A stretch of 64,000 nucleotides of DNA from Bradyrhizobium barranii subsp. barranii (GTDB lineage Bacteria > Pseudomonadota > Alphaproteobacteria > Rhizobiales > Xanthobacteraceae), in NCBI RefSeq assembly GCF_017565645.3, contig NZ_CP086136.1:9097501-9161500 (forward strand), given 5' to 3'. The position numbers and the translations under genes are program-made. Within the stretch, counting starts at the first letter, position 1. Each line of letters begins with the position of its first letter. Below are positions 55,911 through 64,000 of the stretch, one piece after another. The notes under the pieces were generated by a model. The model was not told the origin of the DNA. It ran no database searches and was given only the letters and a program-made list of their open reading frames with translations.

Positions 55911-57286
55911 ATGATCGCGAGGTGTCAAATGCACGGATCGCTGTTTCGTCGACGGATTGCAAGCTTGTTAGCGGCGGGGGTGATGTTGGCTGCTGCTTTA
56001 GAGGTAGGAACGGCTCCGGCGCAGGCAGCATCCAGGCCGCTTGCACCCAATGATGTGTCTATTCTCTTTCCTCCGCCGAAATCGGCGGCCGACCTCGCCA
56101 ATCTGATCGCCGTGTCCGATCTCGCCGGCCCTACGGGATCGCCGCAGCGGCTGTTTTCCGACGCGGACTTCACGCGCTTTATCGCCAATGCCGAAAGTCC
56201 GGAGCATCCGAGCGTGCCGGATTCAGGTGCACGGCACATTCAGTTTCCAGATGAAGTGAAAAAGATCGAGGCCTGGTTTGTGGCCGGCATCCGTATCGAT
56301 CCGGGCGCGCCGGGATTGTCGCCGGAGATCATCGCGAAATTTGGCCGGCAACCGCAAATCCGCCTCATCATTCAGCCGGTGACCAACGGCCCGGACGGCT
56401 TCAAGGTTCACGACACCGCAGGCCACCTTATCTTCAGCTTCAGTCTCGACGCGGATCCGCCTTTGGGCGGTTGCGCGCCGTTCCCGCGATTCAAACCGGA
56501 CGATGAAGCCTTCAAGGCGATCGTTCGTGACGTCGCGACCTTACGCGATCAGCTCGCAGCCGGAGATTTTGGTAAGGTCAAGGTCTCGACTGCCGGTGAT
56601 TTGAACGTGCATCCGGGTCTTGTAGGGGCATCGGCGAAGGCGTTTCGCGATGCGCTGAAGACCTTGCTTGAGAAGCATCTCTCGCCGCAGCGACTCAACA
56701 CCATGGCAGTGATGGGCATCGCACCGCCCGAACCGTGGATTTTCGTATCGATGTTGAGGGTCCCGCAAGCGGGCTTGATAGCAGTGCCCGGTCCGACGCT
56801 TGATGGCATGCACGCGGCACAGATGTTCAGCGCGATCGGCGAAAGGCACGTGGTCCCGCAACCGGTCACGAACAATCAAAATCCGATCAGCTGTCGACAC
56901 GCGGCATTGCAAAATCCGCCCTTACCCCAAGCTGATCGTAAGGGTGTTTCGACCTCCGAGTTCATCGATGGGAACCTGCCCAACAACCGCATCATCGAGA
57001 TCGTCAATACCATTGCCGATCCGAAGAAGAGCCATTTCTTCAATACCGATTGCGTGAGCTGTCACACCGAGACAGCACAGCCACTCGCCCAGGAAAATAC
57101 CAAATTTCGCACCGCTTGGCGTGAACCGCGCGGTCTGGCCGAAAGAAAACTGGAATGTCCGCAACTTCGGCTGGTTCCCATCCTTTTTGCACGGCGGCCC
57201 GGCCGCGGCGACGATAACCAGGCGCGCGGCAGCCGAGACGATCGAAGTAGTCACCTTCATCAACAGCCAATTGCTGAACAAATAAC
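55911..57286 (+). pseudogene. Secreted monohaem cytochrome c-like protein, frameshifted near the end
   Basis: ATG 55911 follows GGGGGGTTTTCT. A signal peptide (FRRRIASLLAAGVMLAAALE, cut near AQAA) leads to a ~370-residue periplasmic domain I do not recognise (LAPNDVSILFPPPKSAADLA, HIQFPDEVKKIEAWFVAGIR). One haem site, TDCVSCHTETAQPLAQEN, follows near residue 390. Near 57120 a one-base change breaks the frame. The proper end continues as VNRAVWPKENWNVRNFGWFP and IEVVTFINSQLLNK, stopping at 57286. The full protein would be about 458 residues. It lies between the patatin and di-haem genes and probably passes electrons to or from the di-haem protein. Confidence 0.7.
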
Positions 57287-57354
57287 AAACGGTCGTAGTT
57301 TCCGGCAGCGTGCCGGACCGACTGGACGCATGAAAGAGAAGATGGAGTACTGCT

Positions 57355-59610
57355 ATTGGGAGACCTTCTTTTGGCTCTCGTCTTTATTCCCGGGCGCTGC
57401 GCTGGCCTCATATCACCAGCCTGCTGTTGGCAATCGTCGTTGTTGTGGTCGTGGCGGCCGGCCTGGTGTATTTCGCGCCGGAGAGGGTTCGCGATGCAGC
57501 TCTTGAAATCAAGAACGACGCCAATCTGGTCGCTCAATTGCTGCCTGCGACCCTGCCGGAGCCATCAAAAATCGAAAGCGCTTATTGGCTGCCGCAAAAT
57601 TGGACCTCCCGCCAGCGTTACTGGTTTCACCACACATCGCAGGGGACGGCGACCATTCCTGTCCCTTATCAGTGGTTTTTGGCCCTGGAACGCCCGGAGC
57701 TGTCCTTCTCTTACACGAAGTTGACCGACGAGAACTACCTGCGGCGCCTCGGCTTCATTCCGAGCCCAGGCTCAAAGGACTTCGCCGGTCATGCGCCCGC
57801 ATACGGTTATCACGAGGATGCGCAGAATGGGGACACAGCGAACCCCGGTTGGAGTCCAAGCCCGCCCGAGAATCCGAATGCTTTGCCGGTCGGCTTTGCC
57901 ATCCTCAAGGGCGGTATCGATCCGACGACCGGCGCTCCGTATGATGATCAGATCGGACTAACCTGCGCCGCTTGTCATACAGGGCATCTCGAATACAAGA
58001 ATGTCAGCATCCGGTTCGACGGCGGGCCAGCGATGGTCAATCTTGGCGAGGTTGAAAGAGCCATCGGGCTGTCGATCGGTTACACGCTGATCTTGCCATG
58101 GCGTTTTGAGCGTTTTTGCCAGCAAGCTGGAGCAAATCAAAGGGCAGAGCGTCGATCGAAAGCAGCTGCGAAGCGATCTTGAGCTAGCACTTCAAAAGAT
58201 CAAGAACCAAAAGGCAGAGACGGACAGACTTTTGACGGGCCAGGGAGTGGCGGATCTCGATGAAGGATTCGGTCGACTTGATGCGCTGAACCGGATCGGG
58301 AACCAGGTTTTCTATACCAACCTACTCGATCCCGTGACCGGTAAACTCAGGGACCCACTCCTTAAGGGCAACTTCGCGCGCCACGATGCGCCCGTGAGTT
58401 TTCCACCGATCTGGGACACGCCGTATTTCCTTTGGGCGCAGTATGACGCCTCTGTTCTGAACGAACTTGTTCGCAATTCAGGCGAGGCGCTTGGTGTCAG
58501 CGCGAAAATCAATATGACAGCGGCCGCACCTGGACGGCCGCTTTTTGGCTCGTCGATACATCTGTCCGAAATCGCGCGGTTCGAAGAGCTTCTTCGCGGC
58601 ACCGATCCCTTTTCGACGGGAGATGCAGCCGGCAGAAAATTCACCGGGCTGATAGCGCCCCGATGGAAGGACGCAGCGGAGAAGTTCCGCGGTGACCAGG
58701 CCTGGGCGATTGATGAAAGGCTCGTCGAACAAGGTCGCGATCTTTATCGCGCTCACTGCTTTGAATGCCACCGAGGCCCGGTCAACGATGCTGCCTTCGA
58801 CAAAAAGTGGCCGGAAGATTCGTTCTGGAGCCCAGAGAACCCCGATCGTTCAGCCAAGAACGAGAAGAACTGGGTGGAGATCGGCGGACGCCATTATTTC
58901 AACTTGGTCCAGATGCCGGTCTCGGCGATCGGCACCGACCCCCAACAATCGAACGTCCTGACGACACGGCGCGTTCACCTACCCGTGTCACTCGCATTAA
59001 ATCCTGCCGATGACCTCAACAAAGCAGGCGGTTGCGGCCTTCTGGCAGATGAAGGGGCAGATCCTCTTTTTGTACTCGCGCTCATGGACGTGGTTGGCAA
59101 GACGATCGACCAATGGACCATTGCAAACAGAACTCCTGAAAAGCAAGGCGACAGATGTGGGGGCCGGGAAAGAACTGCCAAAACCAGCGCGTCTATGTCG
59201 AAGCGCGTGCGAGCCGCAACGGCAAGGACGAAGTTGTTCTCGCCCTTCAGCCTCAGTACCGGGCGCGACCATTGGACGGTGTTTGGGCAACAGCTCCTTA
59301 TCTGCACAACGGGTCTGTTCCGACCCTGAGAGACATGCTGGTGCCGCACGCCAAGCGGCCGATGTCGTTTTGCGTAGGCAGCCGTGCGTTCGACCCGGTC
59401 AACGTCGGGCTCGCGACGAAAGCACAGTCGTCCGAAAGCTGTGCGGCCGGTCTGACGAACTTCGATGTGTCGCTGCTTGGGAACAGCAATCGCGGACATT
59501 CTTTCGAGGGTAAGGAAACCGACTTAAGGAAACTGCCGCCCGGCATCATCGGACCAGAGTTGACCGACGCCGAACGGCGAGCGCTTGTCGAATATCTCAA
59601 GACTCTATGA
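57355..59610 (+). pseudogene. Di-haem cytochrome c (peroxidase/RoxA-like family), two frameshifts
   Basis: The N-terminus has a membrane anchor (WPHITSLLLAIVVVVVVAAG). The frame carries haem site 1 (LTCAACHTGHLEYK), breaks near 58108, carries haem site 2 (AHCFECHRGPVNDA), breaks again near 59150, and ends with PLDGVWATAPYLHNGSVPTL and LTDAERRALVEYLKTL. The GVWATAPYLHNGSVPTL signature marks di-haem cytochrome c peroxidase-like enzymes, a group that includes rubber oxygenase RoxA and fatty-acid dioxygenases. No ATG is in frame at the start; GATGGAG lies seven bases before ATT 57355, which may be a mutated ATG. About 750 residues when repaired. Confidence 0.75.
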
Positions 59611-60294
59611 GCGATGGCGTTCGACGCCGACTTGTGTGCCGGCGTCGCTAGCTTCCGCCGAGTTCGAATGCGCCTCGTCAGAACACGTGCCATTCGGCAG
59701 ATTGTCCCTGCTCAGCCAGGTCATGTGTCCCTCCTGCCGGGACGTCGTCGATTGTCTTGAAGCCGCCATGAGCTCGCCGGTCCTAAGCAGCCCCGACTTG
59801 GCGCAATCCTGACGATCCCGCCCAACCGCACTTGGCGATGCTGGGCGCGGCTACAGTTGCGCACTCGAAAACCTGTTCATTTTCCAAAATCTGGGCGCTC
59901 CATGTGTAGTTTTTACAACATTTAGCGCCGAGCTATTATGGTTAAGCCAATAATTCGCCCTACAACCTTGTTGTGCAGCGTAGCAACGAACCGGAAAGTT
60001 ATCGCGGAAGAGGTGGTGGCGATCATTGGCGTGCGAGATCAGCCGGCTGCTACCGATCGGGGCCGTATATCGGCCGACAATAAGCCAAGGCGAGGACTTG
60101 GGAGGAATAAGAGCTTGGCGCCGACGGAGCCTCTGAAAACGCTCGCCCCTCTTAGACGGCAGTCGGCCTATACTACCTCTCCTCAAATGCCGCGCCAGAA
60201 GCTTCCTTCCATCACCATCAACAATCTCGCTCCAAAGGCCCGCTTTCAGAGACCTCCAAAGCTACGCTTCCGGATTAAATCGACAGCTGGGGGT
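59611..60294. other. Stretch without a recognisable gene
   Basis: About 680 bp between the di-haem gene and convergent rpoN. No open frame resembles a known protein, and no clear terminator or RNA gene is visible. A lower-GC patch lies near 59880-59960. Confidence 0.5.
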
Positions 60295-61749
60295 TTATTT
60301 ATCGAGGCCAGTTCCGCCCGATGCTCTACTGTTCATCGTTGACCACATATTGTCGCGGCGGCGCTGCACCGAGGACCGAATGCGCATGGCTTCGCGGTAC
60401 TTCGCGACCGTGCGGCGGGCAATATCAATGCCCGAGACTCGCAGGCGCTCAACGATCGCGTCATCGGACAGAACCGCTGACGGCTCTTCGGATTCGATCA
60501 GCTGCTTGATGCGGTGACGCACCGCTTCAGCGGAATGCGCCTCACCGCCATCCGCCGAAGGGATCGATGCCGTGAAGAAATATTTCAACTCGAATGTGCC
60601 GCGATTTGTTGCCATGTATTTGTTGGCGGTGACGCGCGACACCGTGGATTCATGCATCTGGATGGCCTCGGCAACGGCCTTTAGATTCAGCGGCCGCAAA
60701 TGCGCAACACCAAGGGTAAAGAAGCCGTCCTGCTGACGCACGATCTCGGTCGCAACTTTCAGGATGGTGCGGGCGCGCTGGTCGAGCGCGCGCACCAGCC
60801 AGGTCGCGTTCTGCAGCGCGTCGTTGAAGTAGGACTTATCGACGTCCTTGCCGATCTTCTTCGACAGCTTGGAATAATAGGTCTGGTTGACCAGCACGCG
60901 CGGCAAGGTGTCGCTGTTGAGCTCGACATGCCAGCCGCCATCAGGAGCCGGACGGACATAGACGTCGGGTACCATCGTCTGCAGCCGCGCCGACCCGAAC
61001 TTCATGCCCGGCTTGGGACTGAGCCGGCGGAGCTCGTCGATCATGTCGGCGATGTCCTCGTCGTCGACGCCGCAGAGCTTGCGCAAGCTCGCGATGTCGC
61101 GCTTGGCGAGGAGATCGAGATGCTCGACGAGGGCCTGCATCGCCGGATCGTATCTATCGAGCTCGCGGAGCTGGATCGCCAGGCACTCGCGCAAGTTACG
61201 CGCACAGACGCCGGGCGGATCGAACTCCTGCAGGACGGCAAGAACGTGCTCGACATCCTCCTGCGTTGCGCCGAGCCGCTCGGCGGCCTGGCCGAGATCC
61301 GGCGGCAGATAGCCGGCTTCGTCGACGATATCGATCAGATACTGCCCGATCATGCGCTGCGCCGGCGCGGTGAATGCGACCGACAGTTGTTCGGCCAGGT
61401 GGTCGGACAATGTTGTCTCGGACGCGACAAACGCTTCGAGATTGTAGTCTTCGTCACCCGAGCCGCCGCCACCCCATTCGGTATAGGTGGTCATGGCGCC
61501 ATCCCGGGCGTCGCGCACTTGGGCCTCGGCCAGCTGATCGCCGCTGACCTGATCGACCTCAGTCGGGGCTTCGGCCCCAGCTGCATCGTCACTGGCACGC
61601 TCGAGCAGCGGATTACACTCCAGCTCTTCCTCCACGAAGGTCATGAGGTCGAGATTAGATAATTGCAGCAGCTTTATCGCCTGCATCAGCTGCGGCGACA
61701 TGACCAGCGACTGGGATTGCCGGAACTCTAATCTTTGCGTGAGCGCCAT
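60295..61749 (-). CDS. rpoN: RNA polymerase sigma-54 factor RpoN
   Basis: From ATG 61749 the protein has 484 residues. Region I is complete (MALTQRLEFRQSQSLVMSPQ and LMQAIKLLQLSNLDLMTFVE). The core-binding region follows an acidic region II, and the C-terminus holds the RpoN box ARRTVAKYREAMRI after a helix-turn-helix (LNLKAVAEAIQMHESTVSRV). It directs transcription from -24/-12 promoters with enhancer-binding proteins, for example nitrogen-fixation genes in rhizobia. An earlier in-frame ATG (61791) would add 14 residues that precede the universal start, so 61749 is chosen. Bradyrhizobia often have two rpoN genes; an IS-rich, relic-rich setting would fit the accessory copy, but this cannot be settled here. 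It is not flanked by the usual lptB/hpf neighbours. Confidence 0.93.
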   Translation of the reverse strand: MALTQRLEFRQSQSLVMSPQLMQAIKLLQLSNLDLMTFVEEELECNPLLERASDDAAGAEAPTEVDQVSGDQLAEAQVRDARDGAMTTYTEWGGGGSGDEDYNLEAFVASETTLSDHLAEQLSVAFTAPAQRMIGQYLIDIVDEAGYLPPDLGQAAERLGATQEDVEHVLAVLQEFDPPGVCARNLRECLAIQLRELDRYDPAMQALVEHLDLLAKRDIASLRKLCGVDDEDIADMIDELRRLSPKPGMKFGSARLQTMVPDVYVRPAPDGGWHVELNSDTLPRVLVNQTYYSKLSKKIGKDVDKSYFNDALQNATWLVRALDQRARTILKVATEIVRQQDGFFTLGVAHLRPLNLKAVAEAIQMHESTVSRVTANKYMATNRGTFELKYFFTASIPSADGGEAHSAEAVRHRIKQLIESEEPSAVLSDDAIVERLRVSGIDIARRTVAKYREAMRIRSSVQRRRDNMWSTMNSRASGGTGLDK

Positions 61750-63289
61750 GAAGCAAGAACCGTTACTGAAGTTGGTCTGCGTTTTGCTCATCTAGTCAGG
61801 AGCTGATCTAAGCGCTTTGATGTCGCGCAAAAGCGGATGCGAGGTGAGATGAAGGCAGCGAACAACGGAATCCGACACTCAGTCGGAGCTCCCTCGTCAA
61901 TCCCCATTGTGCGCGAGATGAGAGGACTAGGAATTCGGATGCGGCACTGTGACGCGAGGGCATCAACAAACGGGACAGCTTCCCGTGGCGATACTCCTAT
62001 CAAGGACTTGCAGTCCCCGGCAGTTTCGGTGAGTTCTGCGCGTAGCCGCGATCCTCCACCCTCCCGCAGGAGCGCCGGCAACAGCTGCGCGGGGCTCAGG
62101 ATCAGTGCCTGCCGCCACTCAGACAGTCCCTCGCTGTCGAGCCTTGCTGCACGCTCGAATTAGCGCGAACTTCGAAGCCGATCGTGGAAGGAAGTTGCCC
62201 AAACGAATTGGCACTAGGGCTGGCAGTCGAAAATAATTGAGGTAGCGGGTTGAACCGGCCGCAAGATCGCTATTGCGTCAAACGCGATTGCGAGGCGATC
62301 ACCATTCAGCTGCCCAACGCCTGCCGCTTGTTGGCCGCTAGCGTCTGCCCCATGTGCGTCGAGAAGAGTCTCTTGTCCGGGTTGCTGACGCAAATCGGCA
62401 GAAGTTCGAATAGCGGGCATATATTGGCCTGCTCTTCGGCTTATCCTGCCGAAAGTTCCAACGTATTCGGGATGACGAATCTGGGGCCTCTGACGCATCA
62501 AATCTGGGACAGTTAGTTTCCTCCGCTTGGCCGCTGAGCGGGACGATCTTGTCGGTTTGGTCGAGAGCCCTGCGCCAGTCGCCTTGCTTGCAGCGGCCGG
62601 CCGACATACTCGCTCCGCGAGAGGCGTCCGCACGCGCGAGACCGCCATGATGTTCCTACGACCTCGAGCAACATTTCATCGCTGGCCAGCGGGGTCTTGC
62701 CAGCGCGTTGGCCCACTCCTCGCCATATCGGTGCTGCCGGTGAAGCCTGCCGCCTCCCCAAACAACACCTCTCCGAAGCTTCGGTGGGATGCCGACCCCA
62801 ATCACTCGCCTCAGTGGCATCTGAGCTGCGGCGAAACGACAAGAAGAATTCGCGCTCTTGGTACAACTCACCGGGTCGCAGAGGCAAGCTCCCGAGCCGA
62901 ACCCCGGCTCATCGCCCGCGTCGTCGTACCTGCCATTCGCGCTCCCGCTGCCTCTGCGCCGATGGTAGCACCATACACCGCGCTGTAGAACACCGCAGCG
63001 GAAGTTGGCGCCGCGACATCTTATTCCGGCTACCGACGCAATTGAGCGGCCGCGTGAGGAGTTCGAGCGACGGATCAAGATCAAGACCGTTTGCCATCAG
63101 CGGCCGCCGCGGCAATGCCGTCCTGGCCTGCTCACCCCCGGCCAGATCAACATGCGCAAGGTCGACGGCTGGAGACCCCTCACCACAAATCCTTCGATAG
63201 GTAACTTGGGACGCGCCTAGTTGTGGGGCGCGCACCATAGCCACAATGCAATGCGCATCGCGATTGAACTCGCTGCGCACGGGCAGGTA
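61750..63289. other. Long stretch without a recognisable gene
   Basis: About 1.5 kb upstream of rpoN. Several open frames of 60-165 codons exist on both strands, but they are rich in Arg, Ser and Ala, overlap each other and match nothing I know. I saw no clear -24/-12 promoter, IS end or RNA gene. It is probably decayed sequence containing the rpoN promoter near its left edge. Confidence 0.45.
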
Positions 63290-63640
63290 GCTTCATGTTA
63301 GTGGAAATCGCGCCGACATTGCCGCAGCTGGCAAGCCTCGATTGCACAACGCGAAGCATCAACTTCTCGATAAGGGCCGCGCTGCCGCTCAGGTGAAGGG
63401 CCTGGCTTCAGCGATCACGGCTTCGTCCAGCGGCAAGCCCCTGCCATAGGGACGAACCAGCTTTCGCGGGCGGTCGCATCGAGCAGCGGCACCTCAGTTG
63501 CCTGATTGATATGGCCGGGACGGCCGGCTGGCGCAGCCTCGAGAGCCTCGAGACGGTTGGTGGCGAGAATGAAGATGCTGTCATTGTTGCTTCAACCCGT
63601 TCATTGCGTTGAGCAGCCTGTTTAGCAACACTTACTTGCA
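63290..63640 (-). pseudogene. AAA+ ATPase (FtsH/CDC48-like) relic
   Basis: Minus-strand pieces in more than one frame match the second half of an AAA+ module: VLLNRLLNAMNGLKQ, then SIFILATNRLEALEAA, AGRPGHINQATEVPLLDATA and, further on, LIEKLMLRVVQSRLAS. The expected order is LL..MDG...D, ILTTNR...LEPAL, RPGRIDQAIEVPLPD, FIKEL.R.A. The Walker motifs are missing and frames change, so it is dead. Between 63640 and the window end a 65-codon frame (63632-63829) has no recognisable match. Confidence 0.6.
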
Positions 63641-64000
63641 AAAACCTATAACAGCGCGATTCCTGGCAAACAGATCGACATCCTCGATCTGAAACGGATG
63701 GAACTTCATATCAATAGCGCCGGGATCGCGTGGTCGGTATGACAAAGCATGCGATTTACCGCCTAGGACCTGCATTGTCCGAACTAGGAAATCCAGCCTC
63801 AGGCGAGTCTGACGCAGCGAGACTTGCATGAAGCGCCGACGCCCCTAGGTCCACGCCAGCCACTGATAAACACCGGACACGCGCGCCGGATGCGCTTGCC
63901 CCGTCATCTGGTTTGAGCCAATTCCGTTGAAGTACATCGTTGAATCCACTAGAGATCGGCTATCCCGACCGCAGCAGATGAATCGCAAAGGAAGAGCCCG

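Noticed and set aside
59893..59925. FixK/FNR-like palindrome in the gap before rpoN
   Set aside because: The apparent symmetry around ATGT...ACAT covers only four bases per arm and does not fit the FixK box.
62214..63280. Several minus-strand frames upstream of rpoN as small genes
   Set aside because: They overlap one another, lack ribosome binding sites and match nothing recognisable.
1..64000. CRISPR arrays, tRNA or rRNA genes
   Set aside because: No regularly spaced repeats and no cloverleaf or rRNA-like sequence was seen by reading; a tRNA scan was not possible here.

Overview
The window looks like accessory DNA of an alphaproteobacterium of the Rhizobiales, most likely a Bradyrhizobium-type genome. 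The basis is high GC, rhizobial-style Urt/Liv and sugar ABC operons, an rpoN gene, and many insertion sequences and gene relics. No rRNA, tRNA or CRISPR array was seen. The species is inferred from general family resemblance only.

Layout. 1-2.3 kb: an IS630 tail, an exonuclease relic and a hipBA toxin-antitoxin pair. 2.9-14.1 kb: four large leftward genes (trypsin-phospholipase D fusion, SGNH hydrolase, membrane protein with a DUF6973-like tail, 1,888-residue protein) that I cannot match to a described system. 14.2-19.7 kb: LacI regulator, CehA/McbA-type PHP metallohydrolase and MHS-type MFS transporter. 19.9-24.5 kb: an IS1380 element beside a partial copy of itself, then an enoyl-CoA hydratase gene cut by an IS256-type element with a 9-bp target duplication. 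24.6-31.9 kb: an amide/urea-type ABC transporter operon with an amidohydrolase and a decayed second binding-protein gene.

31.9-49.0 kb is the most interesting part. It holds a Tm-1-like gene, a separate TIM-barrel (PEP-hydrolase-like) gene, a KstD-like flavoprotein and a pyruvate kinase relic. It also holds a sugar ABC operon with ribokinase, SDR and HAD enzymes. Its last gene appears to have encoded a TIM-barrel/AAA+/Fis regulator, now split by an IS110 element. Four sites with TTGGGTA repeated exactly 10 bp apart lie at promoters of these units, including the amide transporter operon. This suggests one regulon.

49-60 kb is decaying DNA: IS5 relic, Wadjet JetD relic, metallophosphoesterase relic, and a patatin/cytochrome c/di-heme cytochrome cluster broken by frameshifts and an in-frame amber codon. 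60.3-61.7 kb carries rpoN (sigma-54). The last 2 kb hold an AAA+ ATPase relic and nothing else I recognise. Frameshifts are frequent from 42.9 to 59.2 kb, whereas the 2.9-14.1 kb genes are fully open, so either local gene decay or local sequence errors should be considered.
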